Shown: positions 31,502 through 41,040 of the stretch, piece after piece | How the letters are laid out: every line of letters starts with the position of its first letter | Numbering within the stretch: position 1 is the stretch's first letter | Source: Candidatus Flexifilum affinis | GTDB taxonomy: Bacteria; Chloroflexota; Anaerolineae; Aggregatilineales; Phototrophicaceae | Assembly (NCBI GenBank): GCA_016713325.1 | Contig: JADJPJ010000107.1 | Location: 53,178-117,177 of the forward strand | DNA length: 64,000 nt | Reading direction: 5' to 3' | Program-made: the position numbers and the translations under genes | Notes under the pieces: generated by a model | Seen by the model: the letters and a program-made list of their open reading frames with translations, nothing else | Told to the model about the DNA's origin: nothing | The model's database searches: none

Positions 31502-31819
31502 GTGAGGCGCTTTTCTATCCTCATCGGACTGGTTCTGCTACTCCTGATCGGCGGCGGTTTGACGGCGCTCCTGAACACGAGCGATGGTCAGGTTCTGCCA
31601 ATCTTGCAGCAGGTGGGCGCGCCCGATGCTTCACCGACCCTGATGCTCCCCTGGAAAGCCAACCAGTTTATCATCATGATCGGCTTCATCCTGTTTAACC
31701 TGGTGGGTATGGCGGTGACGCTGGCTATCGTGCTTTGGTTTGTCGATCGTGGCGTTCGCAAGAGTCGCGCTGAGGCGAAGACGGGCGGCGGGTCTGCCGG
31801 TGACGAATCTCCCGCGTGA
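31502..31819 (+). CDS. Small two-TM membrane protein beside the heme A genes
   Basis: 105 residues, GTG start with CGGAGG upstream. Two hydrophobic helices are predicted (about 5-23 and 57-81), with a Gly/Ser/Asp-rich cytoplasmic tail. No family is recognised. It overlaps or abuts the next gene and precedes CtaA/CtaB and a cytochrome c, so a role in cytochrome oxidase biogenesis or a small oxidase subunit is possible but unproven. Confidence 0.65.
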   Translation: MRRFSILIGLVLLLLIGGGLTALLNTSDGQVLPILQQVGAPDASPTLMLPWKANQFIIMIGFILFNLVGMAVTLAIVLWFVDRGVRKSRAEAKTGGGSAGDESPA

Positions 31820-31863
31820 AGGTCTCGCAACAACAACCCGTCCCTTTAAGCGAAAAGCACTCT

Positions 31864-32412
31864 ATGCCTCAACGAAGAAGAATCACCGCTCTAGCGATCC
31901 AGACAGCAGCCTTGCTGTTTTTCGCGATCATCGTCATGATCCTTGCCGCCCTGCGTTCAGACACGCTGACGTCAAACTATGCGTGCGGGTGGTTCACCTG
32001 TAACAACGGCCTTTTTCCCAGACTGGATGACGAAAATGTCCAGTTTGCCATTTTTGAGTTTATTCATCATTGGTCGATCATCATCACCGTCGTCTCGCTG
32101 CCGTTTCTGATCCTGCTGACACTCATTACGCTGCGACGTGAGGACGAGGCGGTTATGGGAGGGCTGCGCAACACGGCGCTGCTGGTGCTGGTGCAGTCAT
32201 TCGGCGCCCTGGCCTCGACAGTAATTTCCCTGCTGTGGCAGGGACCGGCGCTTCACTTCATGGTGATTTCCTTCCTGGTGGTCGTCGCGGTCGGGGTGGT
32301 GGCCTGGGCTATGTTCAGCCCCAACCAGGACTATGCTCAGCCGCTGTTTCTGGGAGCGCTGGTGGTAATCTCGGCTATTCCGCTGGTCGCATACATCAGC
32401 GTTTTCCTGTAG
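31864..32412 (+). CDS. Half-length CtaA-like membrane protein
   Basis: 182 residues, about five transmembrane helices. Its order of features matches one half of heme A synthase: helix, then a Cys pair Cys41/Cys46 (ACGWFTCNNGLFP), then a helix led by EFIHHW (His68/His69), a third helix with QSFGALAST, and a fourth with His131 (ALHFMV). Compare CtaA downstream: GCGNQWPLCNG, EWLHRL, TLHLGT. It has an extra C-terminal helix. GTG 31816, overlapping the previous stop, would add 16 residues. It probably descends from a CtaA half; function unknown. Confidence 0.7.
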   Translation: MPQRRRITALAIQTAALLFFAIIVMILAALRSDTLTSNYACGWFTCNNGLFPRLDDENVQFAIFEFIHHWSIIITVVSLPFLILLTLITLRREDEAVMGGLRNTALLVLVQSFGALASTVISLLWQGPALHFMVISFLVVVAVGVVAWAMFSPNQDYAQPLFLGALVVISAIPLVAYISVFL

Positions 32413-32466
32413 TTTGCTTCTGTCAGTCATGTGATTCATTCGTTGGACGAAGGACCGCTAGGCAAA

Positions 32467-33408
32467 ATGCGCAGCAGGTTGTTTATCACGCTCACACTGA
32501 CGACCGCGTTGTTGACGATTGGCCTGATCGTGTTCGGAGCGGTGGTGCGAGTTACCGACTCCGGACTTGGCTGCGGCAATCAGTGGCCGCTCTGCAACGG
32601 AACGCTCATCCCGCCGCTCGATAACCTCACCGCCTGGATCGAGTGGCTCCATCGCTTGTTCGCCGTTCTGATTGGTCTCTTTGGCCTGGCGACGCTATTC
32701 GTGGCCATTCGGGCCTATCGTAGACAGAATATGCGCGTTCTTGGGGCTACCGTCATCGCGGCGGTGTTGTTTGCGTTCCAGAGCATTCTCGGCGCGCTGG
32801 TCGTCGTCCTCGATCTGCCGCCCACGGCCGTCACACTGCATCTGGGCACGGCGATGCTGCTGCTGGGCGCGCTGCTGGTGGCCGGTGTGATTGCCGGATA
32901 CAAGCCAAAGCAGCATTACACCCGCAGTTCGGCGACGATGCTGGCGTATATCGCAGCGGCGCTGGCTTTTGTCGTCATTCTGAGCGGCGCCCTCGTTCGC
33001 GGCAGTGGCGCCACCCTGGCCTGCACCGACTGGCCGCTCTGCAACGGAGAGGTCCTGCCGTTCAGTCAGGGACCCCTGGCGACGATTCATTTTCTGCACC
33101 GCCTGATCGTGATCGGGCTTGGCGTTACGCTTGTTATGCTGGTTTATACTGCATGGCGCGCCCGTATCGACCGTCGCGTTCGCAACCTCGCCGCATTGGC
33201 GGGTGTGGCCTATCTGGCACAGGCGGGTGTTGGTGCGTTGTTTGTTCTGAGCGCCGCAGCGCCGCTGTGGGGCGCCGTGCATGTGGGGATGGCAGCGACA
33301 ACCTGGGCGCTGCTGGTAGTGGTCAGTACCTATGAGAGTCTCAATACTGGTAGCGAGTCGCGACAGCAAATTGGATGGCAACCACAGTCAGAAGCACTCC
33401 GGGGTTGA
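32467..33408 (+). CDS. ctaA: Heme A synthase
   Basis: 313 residues, eight transmembrane helices in two homologous halves. Oxidises heme O methyl group to formyl, making heme A for aa3 oxidases. First-half Cys pair Cys36/Cys43 (GCGNQWPLCNG) and His62 (EWLHRL); second-half ACTDWPLCNG and IHFLHRL, plus VTLHLG and GAVHVG. ATG 32467 is preferred with GAAGGA upstream; GTG 32431 is an alternative. It overlaps ctaB by 34 nt. Confidence 0.92.
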   Translation: MRSRLFITLTLTTALLTIGLIVFGAVVRVTDSGLGCGNQWPLCNGTLIPPLDNLTAWIEWLHRLFAVLIGLFGLATLFVAIRAYRRQNMRVLGATVIAAVLFAFQSILGALVVVLDLPPTAVTLHLGTAMLLLGALLVAGVIAGYKPKQHYTRSSATMLAYIAAALAFVVILSGALVRGSGATLACTDWPLCNGEVLPFSQGPLATIHFLHRLIVIGLGVTLVMLVYTAWRARIDRRVRNLAALAGVAYLAQAGVGALFVLSAAAPLWGAVHVGMAATTWALLVVVSTYESLNTGSESRQQIGWQPQSEALRG

Positions 33409-34277
33409 TTAAACTTACCCCACGACAAGTCATTGGTGCGTACCTCGAACTCACCAAACTTCGCATTGTAACGCTGCTGCTGTTCACCACCGTGACGGCC
33501 ATGGTCGTCGCCGCGGATGGTGTGCCGCCGCTGCATCTTCTGCTGCCGACCATTCTCGGCGGCGCCTTTGCGTCGGGCGGCGCCAGCGTGATCAATCAGT
33601 ACTATGATCGCGACATGGACGCCATCATGGCGCGCACTGCACGCCGGCCGATTCCCTCTGGCCGCGTCCGACCGCTGGCGGCGCTGGCCTTTGGCGTCAT
33701 CCTGGTGGTCCTTTCGGTCGTCGTCCTGGGCCTGTTCGTGAACTGGCTGGCCGCTTTGCTGGCGCTGGGCGGTGCCATCTACTATGTCGTCATCTACACC
33801 ATGGTGCTCAAACGGAATACCGTGCTGAACATCCTGATCGGCGGCGGCGCCGGAGCGATGCCGGTGCTGGTCGGTTGGGCGGCCGCGGCCGGGGAGATCA
33901 CACTTCCTGCCCTCATTCTGTTTGCCATCGTGTTTTTCTGGACGCCACCCCATAGTTGGGCGCTGGCGCTGCTGGTCAACCAGGACTACACCCGCGCCAA
34001 CGTGCCGATGATGCCGGTGGCCAAGGGCGAGCATACCACCCGCCGGCAGATCGTCTTCTACTCAGTCGTCCTGCTGGGGGTGAGCCTGCTCCCTTTCCAG
34101 ACGCTGGGCTGGCTGTATCTGCTCGCGGCGCTGGCGCTGGGGCTTCGCCTGATCTCGATGGCCGTCATGCTGCACCGCGACCAATCTCTCACCGCTGCAC
34201 GGGCGACCTACAAGTTTTCAACCGCCTACCTCGCCTTTCTTTTCCTGGCCATGATGCTGGACCGCGTCATCTTCTGA
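33375..34277 (+). CDS. ctaB: Protoheme IX farnesyltransferase (heme O synthase)
   Basis: 300 residues, UbiA-type prenyltransferase with about eight or nine transmembrane helices. It farnesylates heme B to heme O, the substrate of CtaA. The first Asp-rich motif is INQYYDRDMDAIMARTARRPIPSG, and the second loop FFWTPPHSWALALLVNQDY is typical. The overlap with ctaA implies balanced expression. The oxidase genes coxABC are not in this window. Confidence 0.96.
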   Translation: MATTVRSTPGLIKLTPRQVIGAYLELTKLRIVTLLLFTTVTAMVVAADGVPPLHLLLPTILGGAFASGGASVINQYYDRDMDAIMARTARRPIPSGRVRPLAALAFGVILVVLSVVVLGLFVNWLAALLALGGAIYYVVIYTMVLKRNTVLNILIGGGAGAMPVLVGWAAAAGEITLPALILFAIVFFWTPPHSWALALLVNQDYTRANVPMMPVAKGEHTTRRQIVFYSVVLLGVSLLPFQTLGWLYLLAALALGLRLISMAVMLHRDQSLTAARATYKFSTAYLAFLFLAMMLDRVIF

Positions 34278-34325
34278 TGGCGCGGTCACGCTCTTCGTCG
34301 TGAGACAAAAGGAAATCTGTTTGCG

Positions 34326-34793
34326 ATGCAGTCCAATCCCCAATCCAGTGCGCTAACGGCGCCGGTCATCATCGCGGTGGTCCTGCTGGTCACCGCTGCC
34401 GTGGCCTTCTTCGTAGCGCTGCTGATCTTCAGTCCGTCGACCGACAGCCAGGCTTCCGACGCCACCCCTGAAGACTACTCGGCCATCGCGGAGCGGCTTG
34501 TGACCATTGGCGATGCAACTCGCGCGCAGCCGCTGCTTGAAAAGTATGCCTGCATCGCCTGCCATGTGCTGGGCGGCGAAAACGTCGCGCCTCCGTGGGA
34601 GACTATCTCCGAGGTTGCCGCGCAGCGCGTCCCACCGATGACGACCGCCGAATATGTCTACGAGTCCATCGTTCATCCTGGCGCGTATCTGGTGGAAGGC
34701 TATCCTGCCTCCATGCCTCAGGACTATGGCAGTCGCATGAGCGAACAGGAGATCGCCGACGTTCTGGTGTATCTGCTGAACATCGAAGGCTGA
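34326..34793 (+). CDS. Membrane-anchored mono-heme cytochrome c
   Basis: 155 residues. N-terminal uncleaved helix about 12-36, then a periplasmic domain with the heme motif Cys76-IleAla-Cys79-His80 (CIACH) and a likely axial Met130 in PASMPQDY. EQEIADVLVYLLNI is the usual C-terminal class I cytochrome helix. It most likely passes electrons to or forms part of a terminal oxidase. It lies 48 nt after ctaB and 3 nt before the NFACT gene. Confidence 0.88.
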   Translation: MQSNPQSSALTAPVIIAVVLLVTAAVAFFVALLIFSPSTDSQASDATPEDYSAIAERLVTIGDATRAQPLLEKYACIACHVLGGENVAPPWETISEVAAQRVPPMTTAEYVYESIVHPGAYLVEGYPASMPQDYGSRMSEQEIADVLVYLLNIEG

Positions 34794-34796
34794 GCT

Positions 34797-36517
34797 ATGT
34801 CCATCGATGTCTTCACCCTGTCGGCGCTGGTCGACGAGTTCATGGATCATCTCGTCGGTGGCCGGGTGCAGGATTCGGTGAGCATCGACTCGACGAGCCT
34901 CGGCCTGGAGATCTACGCCAACCACCGGCGGCAGTACCTTCTCCTTTCGGCCGATAGCCTTCAACCGCGCGTCCATCTGGTCAGCGACAAGCTGCGCCGA
35001 GGCATGGAACGTCCATCACAGCTCGGCCTGCTGATTCGCAGCCATGTCGAGGGGGGCTCCATCGTTCATGTCAGCCAGCCGCCCTGGGAACGTGTTCTGC
35101 ATATCGAGATTGATGGCCCCGAGGGTCTCGTCACGCTGATTGTCGAGCCGATGGAGCGGCGGAGCAATCTGCTGCTGGTCAAGGACGGCATCATCCTTGA
35201 CTGCATCCGGCGTGTAGGGCCCGACGAAAATCGCTATCGCGTCAGCCTGCCCGCACATGCTTATGCCCCTCCGCCCCCACAAACGGGAAAACTCGATCCG
35301 TTTGGCCTGACGCTGGAAAGCCTGGCCGGCATTATCGCACAGAACGAGGACCCGAAGCGCAAGGCGCATCAGGTGATGACCTCCCGTCTTCTGGGGATCA
35401 GTCCGCTCCTGGCCCGCGAGATGGTCTCTCGCGCGGGCAGTCCCCCCGAAGCGCTTCCCTCGCAGGTGACGGTGAGCGCGCTGTATGAGGCGTTTACCGC
35501 CAGCCTCAAACCGATGAAGCAGCGCGACTGGTCGCCGGGCATTGTCGAGCGCGATGGCATGGTGACCGCCTTCAGCCCCTACGTCATCACCGGTCAGCCG
35601 GGCTGGCGATCCATGCCGTCGATGAGCGAAGCCATGGCCGCGTTCTACGGTGCGCCGGTGGGTGATGAAGCCTACGAGGCGGCCAAACAGCCGGTCCGCG
35701 AAGCCATCGCCGCGACGCGGACTCGTCTGGAAACCAAGCTGGCGTCACTGAAGCGATCGATGACCGACGATTCCGAACGCGAGCGAATGCGGCAGAGCGG
35801 TGAGCTGATCCTGGCTTACCAGTACGCCGTCCAGCCCGGTCAAACCGAGCTGCGTGCGCCCTACGAGGTCGATGCGCCGGATCTGGTGATCCTCTCGACG
35901 CCCAGCTCACACCGCTGGAAAACGCCCAGCGCTATTTCGACCGCTACAACCGCGCCAAGCGGGCGCTGGACGATGTGCCGAAGTTGATCGCCGGCGTGGA
36001 AGCGGAACTCGCCTTTTCGCGGCAGTTGGTAACCGATATCGATCTGGCGTCGAACTGGCCGGATATCGAAGAAGTGCAGTCCAGCTTGCAGAGCGGCGGC
36101 TACTGGCAGGGAAGGGCGATCAAACGCTCCGGCACCCGCAGCGCACCGCTCCGGGTCGTCACTGAGGATGGCTTCGTCATCTGGATCGGCCGGAACAGCC
36201 GGCAGAACGACCAGGTAACGTTCGACAAGGGCGGTCCGATCGATCTGTGGCTGCATGCCCGCGGCGTTGCCGGTTCTCACGTCATCGTCAAGAACGATGG
36301 CCGCCGCATCCCCGACACGGTCATTGAAGCCGCTGCCGCGCTCGCGGCCTACTACAGTGCCTCGCGGACCGAAGCCAAAGTGCTGGTCGACGTGACGGAT
36401 CGCCGCTATGTACGCAAGATCAAAGGCGGCCGCCCCGGCATGGTTACGTATTCCCACGAACAGACTCGCACCGTGACGCCGCGCCCCGCGTCCGACTTCA
36501 TTCGCCCATCCAAATAA
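34797..36517 (+). pseudogene. rqcH: RqcH/NFACT-family ribosome rescue protein, frameshifted
   Basis: About 570 residues when joined, the usual NFACT length. These proteins bind peptidyl-tRNA on stalled 50S subunits and add alanine tails. NFACT-N (VEPMERRSNLLLV), HhH and coiled-coil parts lie in the first frame (34797 to about 35891), and the last part including NFACT-R (DLWLHARGVAGSHVIVKN) in another frame (from about 35894). At CTCTC (35892-35896) removing a CT pair restores VILDAQLTPLENAQ, a family motif, so the break looks like a 2-nt duplication. It may be a sequencing error or recent inactivation; the rest is well conserved. Confidence 0.85.
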
Positions 36518-36532
36518 CAGGAGTGCCGGATC

Positions 36533-37339
36533 ATGCAAGCCAGGAAGCACATGCCGCATTTCGGTCACAAGGTCGAACTGAAGGAGGTTGATCCGGGCGA
36601 TACCCACGGGTTGACGCGCGAGGAAGCACGCTCCCGCGAAGAGCAGTTGGAAGCGCGGTTGGGTGAGCTTCAGGAGATGCTCTACGCCCAGGGCACACAG
36701 TCGCTGCTCGTCGTCCTTCAGGCCATGGATGCTGGTGGCAAGGATGGGACCATCAAGCGTGTCTTCGATGCGGTAAATCCGCAGGGGGTGCGCGTCACCT
36801 CCTTCAAGCAGCCGAGCGCCGAGGAACTCGCCCATGACTTCCTATGGCGAATTCACCCGCATGTGCCGCCAAAGGGATATATCGGCATCTTCAACCGCAG
36901 ACACTACGAGGATGTGCTGGTGGTTCGCGTCAATCATCTCGTGCCGCGCGAGGTGTGGGAGAAACGTTACGACCAGATCAACGCCTTTGAGCGCACTCTG
37001 GCCGAGAACGGAACGCGCATCCTCAAGTTCTTCCTGCACATCAGCAAGGACGAGCAGCGCGAACGCTTTCAGGCCCGGCTCGATGACCCCAGCAAGCATT
37101 GGAAATTCTCCAAAGGCGATCTGGCGGTGCGCGGGCAGTGGGATGATTACATGAAGGCCTATGAGGCAGTGCTGACTCGCTGCCACACCGAGTACGCGCC
37201 CTGGATCATTGTCCCGGCCAACAGGAAATGGTATCGCGATCTGGTGATCACCGAAGCCATCGTACAGGCCCTTGAGGAGATGCAGGTGCGCTATCCGGAC
37301 CCGGAGCCGGGTCTGGAGTCCGTCGTCATTCCGGACTAG
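36533..37339 (+). CDS. ppk2: PPK2-family polyphosphate kinase
   Basis: 268 residues. Uses polyphosphate to phosphorylate nucleoside mono- or diphosphates (or the reverse). Walker A-like MDAGGKDGTIK, the Asp/Arg lid motif IFNRRHYEDVLV, and KFFLHISKDEQRERF plus APWIIVPANRKWYRDL are typical of single-domain PPK2 (class I or III; not assignable with certainty). CAGGAG precedes the ATG. It converges on the glycosyltransferase gene with a 4-nt overlap of their ends. Confidence 0.92.
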   Translation: MQARKHMPHFGHKVELKEVDPGDTHGLTREEARSREEQLEARLGELQEMLYAQGTQSLLVVLQAMDAGGKDGTIKRVFDAVNPQGVRVTSFKQPSAEELAHDFLWRIHPHVPPKGYIGIFNRRHYEDVLVVRVNHLVPREVWEKRYDQINAFERTLAENGTRILKFFLHISKDEQRERFQARLDDPSKHWKFSKGDLAVRGQWDDYMKAYEAVLTRCHTEYAPWIIVPANRKWYRDLVITEAIVQALEEMQVRYPDPEPGLESVVIPD

Positions 37340-38535
37340 CCGGGCAACGAGGCCGCGTTGAGCACCCGCCGCGCGGAGTCCAGCACCTGCGCCACCGAAA
37401 TGTCGCGCACACAGGGGTGGAAGGCCAGATCGTCGCCCGACCAGTCGAGCACGCGGCAGGGTCGGCAGGCAATGTCGGACACGACAATTCGGTGAATCTC
37501 CGGGTTGCCCCACGGTCGAAATTCGTCCGGATCGGCCGCGCCGAACAGCGTGACGGTTGGCGTGCCCACCGCGGCCGCCAGATGCATCGGGCCGCTGTCT
37601 GAGCCCAGAGCCAACTGCGCGCCACCGAGTACGGCCGCCAGACGGGGGAGGTTAGTCACGCCTGCGAGATTGATCGTTGGGCGACCCATGGCCGCCTCAA
37701 TCTGCTCAGCAGCGGTCTGTTCATGGGCGCCGCCGGTCAGGACCGGCATGCAGTCCTGGTCGTCGCACAGCGCTCCGCCGATTTTCGCCCACTTCTCCGC
37801 TCCCCAGTTCTTGATCTCCGCACCAGAGCCGACATGGATGACAATGTATTTTTGAAAAGGCTTCAGCCCGCCACGGCGCAGAAGCGCCTCGACATCCTGA
37901 AGAGCGTCGTCGTCGATGGGGTAGCGCTGGTTCGAGGCCGGTGCAGCCGCCGCGACGCGATCGACCAGTCGCAGACTTGCTGCCGCCGCGTGCCCATGCC
38001 GGTAGGGCTGCGCGTCGGTCAGGAACATGCCAGTGTCGGTCAGATCGTAACCAATCCGCTCCGGAATGCCGGCCAGAAAGGCGACCAGCGCCCCCCACCA
38101 GTGGTCGCGTCGCAGGATGTAGGCCTGGTCATAACCAACTCTGCGCAGGTGACGCGCTGTCTGGACGGCGAGAACATACGGATCGATCAGGCCGGACTCT
38201 TCCTCGCGCGTGAAACCGGGGAAGGGCAGTGTCAGCACCAGATCGATCTCCGGGATCGGGGCGAGCACTTCGGCCGACCAGGGGCCAACCAGCGCGTGGA
38301 TTTCGGCGTGAGGCGCCTTCTCTCTGAGACGACGAAGCGCCGGGAGCGTGAGCAGGACATCGCCCAGGTGATCGGGGCGAATGACCAGAATGCGCCCATT
38401 CCCTCCGCGTTGCGCAGATATCGGAAGCTGAGCGACGAAGCGCAGGCCAATATGGCGGAGTTGTTCCGTCAGCGAGGTCGTGTGGAAAGCCTCAGTCAGA
38501 TGGCGGTTGCGCAGCGCCAGCGCGTCTTTATTCAA
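37336..38535 (-). CDS. Glycosyltransferase family 9 (heptosyltransferase-like)
   Basis: 399 residues, GT-B fold. RILVIRPDHLGDVLLTLPALRRLRE opens the N-terminal domain (starting near 48) and the nucleotide-sugar site includes IVIHVGSGAEIKNW, LTGGAHEQTAAEQI, and the GSDSGPMHLAAAVGTPTVTLFG motif. The family transfers heptose or related sugars to cell-surface glycans. A leading extension of ~45 residues is unusual. It is the last of three glycosyltransferase genes and overlaps the preceding one by 8 nt. Confidence 0.88.
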   Translation of the reverse strand: MNKDALALRNRHLTEAFHTTSLTEQLRHIGLRFVAQLPISAQRGGNGRILVIRPDHLGDVLLTLPALRRLREKAPHAEIHALVGPWSAEVLAPIPEIDLVLTLPFPGFTREEESGLIDPYVLAVQTARHLRRVGYDQAYILRRDHWWGALVAFLAGIPERIGYDLTDTGMFLTDAQPYRHGHAAAASLRLVDRVAAAAPASNQRYPIDDDALQDVEALLRRGGLKPFQKYIVIHVGSGAEIKNWGAEKWAKIGGALCDDQDCMPVLTGGAHEQTAAEQIEAAMGRPTINLAGVTNLPRLAAVLGGAQLALGSDSGPMHLAAAVGTPTVTLFGAADPDEFRPWGNPEIHRIVVSDIACRPCRVLDWSGDDLAFHPCVRDISVAQVLDSARRVLNAASLPG

Positions 38536-39748
38536 CCCCCAACTCCACGTAAATGCGTTTGAGCTGCGGCGCCAGGACGGACCAGTCGTAGCGGTCGCGG
38601 ACGAACTGCCGCGCGGTGGCGCTCAGCTTCTGGCAGGCCGCGCTGTCCTCGATCAGGTGGTTGACCGCTGCCGAGAAGTCGGCTGCTTTGTCCGCCAGGA
38701 TGAGCGCTTCGTGCGCGGCCGCGTCCAGGCCCGAGGCTGCGACGGTCGTAGCGACGATAGCGCAGCCGGCCGCCATGGCTTCCAGAATCTTCAGCCGTGT
38801 GCCGCTGCCCATCCGAAGCGGAGCGACAAAGACGCGGGCGTGGTGCAGGAAGGGCTTGACGCTCTCTACCCAGCCGGTGAAAGCAATGGCGGGGTTCGAC
38901 TCTTGCAGAGTCAGCAGCTTGTTGTGTACCGCCTGACCGACGACATACAGGCTGGCACTGCTGTGCCGCGCGCGAATATCCGGAAAGATGGCCTCGGCGA
39001 ACCACTGAATGGCGTCAACGTTTGGCCGGTAGTCCATTTTGCCGGTGAAGACGAGGGGAATGCCGGTCAGCTCCAGGCGGTTGTCGCTTGATGCATAATC
39101 CTCGGTGAAGATGCCGTTGGGAAGCGTGAAGACGGGCGTCTTCATGCCGAGCTGACAGAGATGCGATGCATCCTCCGGCGAAACGGCGATCACCCCATTG
39201 GCCTGTTCGCAGATGCTGCGTTCAAAGCGCATGATGCGTCGCACCTGCGTGCGCGAGTAAAGCGCCGCAGGCAGTCGCCACATCGACATGCCTTCGACCT
39301 GCGCCATGCTGCGCTGAAGCGCAAATTCGGCATTGTGCGCGTCGTAGACGAGGACGGCTCTGGGCTGTGCGGCCCGCACCAGGGGAAGGTAGGCGGCGAC
39401 TTCCAAGCCTTCGAACTGCACGAGGTCGAAAGTCTGCCCGCTCAGGAGCGCTGTCAACTGTGCGACAAAGTTTTCCGAGTACAGACGCCGTGCCAGATCC
39501 GGCGACCCGCTCAGCGCCAGATCGCGCAGCCGATCGGCCATCGGACGGGGCGGGATGGGAACGTAGACGACGCGCTCGCACAGCTCGGCCAGCCGATCGG
39601 GCGGTTGCTCCGGGACTGAGTCGCAGAATGTGAGCAGCGTGACCCTGCCTCCTGACTGGAAGAGGCTGTGCAGAATACCAAGGTTGCGAAGGGCCGCACC
39701 CTGCTGGGCAGGGAAGGGAGGATGGGGTGTGACGATCAGGGCTCGCAT
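38528..39748 (-). CDS. Glycosyltransferase family 4 protein
   Basis: 406 residues, GT-B fold. N-terminal acceptor domain (MRALIVTPHPPFPAQQGAALR) and C-terminal donor domain with LVFTGKMDYRPNVDA, VVGQ, the HHARVFVAPLRMGSGTRLK loop and LEAMAAGCAIVAT (EX7E-like region). Such enzymes use UDP- or GDP-sugars in surface polysaccharide synthesis. Its ATG lies 12 nt after the corrected end of the upstream glycosyltransferase gene. Confidence 0.88.
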   Translation of the reverse strand: MRALIVTPHPPFPAQQGAALRNLGILHSLFQSGGRVTLLTFCDSVPEQPPDRLAELCERVVYVPIPPRPMADRLRDLALSGSPDLARRLYSENFVAQLTALLSGQTFDLVQFEGLEVAAYLPLVRAAQPRAVLVYDAHNAEFALQRSMAQVEGMSMWRLPAALYSRTQVRRIMRFERSICEQANGVIAVSPEDASHLCQLGMKTPVFTLPNGIFTEDYASSDNRLELTGIPLVFTGKMDYRPNVDAIQWFAEAIFPDIRARHSSASLYVVGQAVHNKLLTLQESNPAIAFTGWVESVKPFLHHARVFVAPLRMGSGTRLKILEAMAAGCAIVATTVAASGLDAAAHEALILADKAADFSAAVNHLIEDSAACQKLSATARQFVRDRYDWSVLAPQLKRIYVELGVE

Positions 39749-39760
39749 TGTGGATAGGAT

Positions 39761-40857
39761 TCAGTCGAATAGTTGATAGACGGATAAAGCGATTTTTGCA
39801 GCGCGTTCCCACGTGAATGTCTTCGCCCGTTCCCGGCCCGCCTTCTCCTGGGCGCCGCGCCACTCCGGATCCTGCCAGGCACGCCGCATGGCTTCCGTGA
39901 TGCTGGCCTCGTCCTCGGGTCCACCTGTACGCCAACAGGCCCGACGACTTCAGGAAGTGATGCGCGGTTGCTCACGATCGGCAGTGTCCCGCAGGCCATG
40001 GCCTCTAAAGGTGGGAGGCCAAACCCTTCGTAGAAAGAAGGCATGATCAGTGCCAATGCGCCGCTGTAAAGCGCGGGAAGCATATCCTGAGGGATAGCTT
40101 CGCGCCAGAGAATATGGTCAGGAAGCGATAACGCATCAATGGCTGCGCGCGTATCGTCGAAATTCCACCCGGGTGAGCCAGCCAGGACGAGCGGCGGCGC
40201 GCCTGGATGCATATCCACCAGTTTGCGATAGGCGCGGGCCAGCCCAATGATATTCTTGCGTGGCTCGAATGTCCCCACGAAGAGAAAGTAATCAGTGGGC
40301 AGGTCAAGCGCATTTAGACGTCGTGCGACGGTCTCTCGATCCACCGGCTTGAAGGAGTCGTCGACTCCGGGCAGGTGCACTGTGATTTTTTCCGACGCGA
40401 CACCTAACATGCTCATGATATCGCGTTTACTGGCCTCGCTGATCGTTAAGATGTGGTCGGCATGGGCAACTGCCCAGGCGATCTGATGATTGTAGTAGTG
40501 CTGACTTTCCTGCGTGAGAAATTGCGGATAGTGCAGGAACGTGAGATCGTGCACGGTAGCGACGTGGAACCGACCCCCGCGCAGCGGCGGAATGAAATCC
40601 GGTGAGTGCAAGACGTCCAGACGATGTCGCAGGAGTTCGACGCTCAGCGCGTAGCGTTCGATCCGATGGTGGGCCGGCGTCCACAAGACCGAGCGTTCGA
40701 ATTGCTCGACCAGAGACTCGCGCGACTTGCGACTGTGGAAAACAGTCCACCGGTGCGGCGTGGCCAAAGCCTCCAGTGCGGAGACGAGCCGGGTGATATA
40801 GAGGCTGATTCCACCACGGCGGTAGTAGGTCAAACGCGCGTCAATACCGATGTGCAT
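39761..40857 (-). CDS. Glycosyltransferase family 4 protein, frameshift near the C terminus
   Basis: GT-B glycosyltransferase. MHIGIDARLTYYRRGGIS at the start, VGTFEPRKNI, LVLAGSPGW, and the PSFYEGFGLPPLEAMACG donor site are present. In the raw frame the end becomes unrelated after VQVDP. Adding one G to the GGG at 39917-39919 (C to a CCC on the coding strand) yields DPEDEASITEAMRRAWQDP and a normal C terminus ending at TGA 39761-39763, about 364 residues. The uncorrected frame would stop at 39736. The break is probably a homopolymer error. First gene of the three-gene operon. Confidence 0.85.
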
Positions 40858-40976
40858 AGTGTTCGGAGTATAGACGCCGCTCCGTACTCTGTCGAGATAA
40901 GGTTCGGTTCAGTAAGGCAGAGCGAAGGCTTGCGCGAGCCGCCCTGTGATGATCGATTGCTCATTATGTCTGACAC

Positions 40977-41013
40977 GATGCCGCCCCGGTCGTCACGACA
41001 GCGGGGCGGCATC
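40977..41013. terminator. Strong hairpin downstream of gltB
   Basis: GATGCCGCCCC and GGGGCGGCATC form an 11-bp stem with a 15-nt loop, 28 nt past the gltB stop codon on the minus strand. No T run follows, so Rho-independent activity is uncertain, but its site between gltB and the glycosyltransferase operon suits a terminator. Confidence 0.55.
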
Positions 41014-41040
41014 ATGCGCTTAGGAGGCTGCGGCTGAAGT

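Noticed and set aside
35880..35900. Programmed frameshifting in rqcH
   Set aside because: No slippery heptamer or downstream stimulator; removal of a duplicated CT gives the family sequence, and many other genes show similar breaks.
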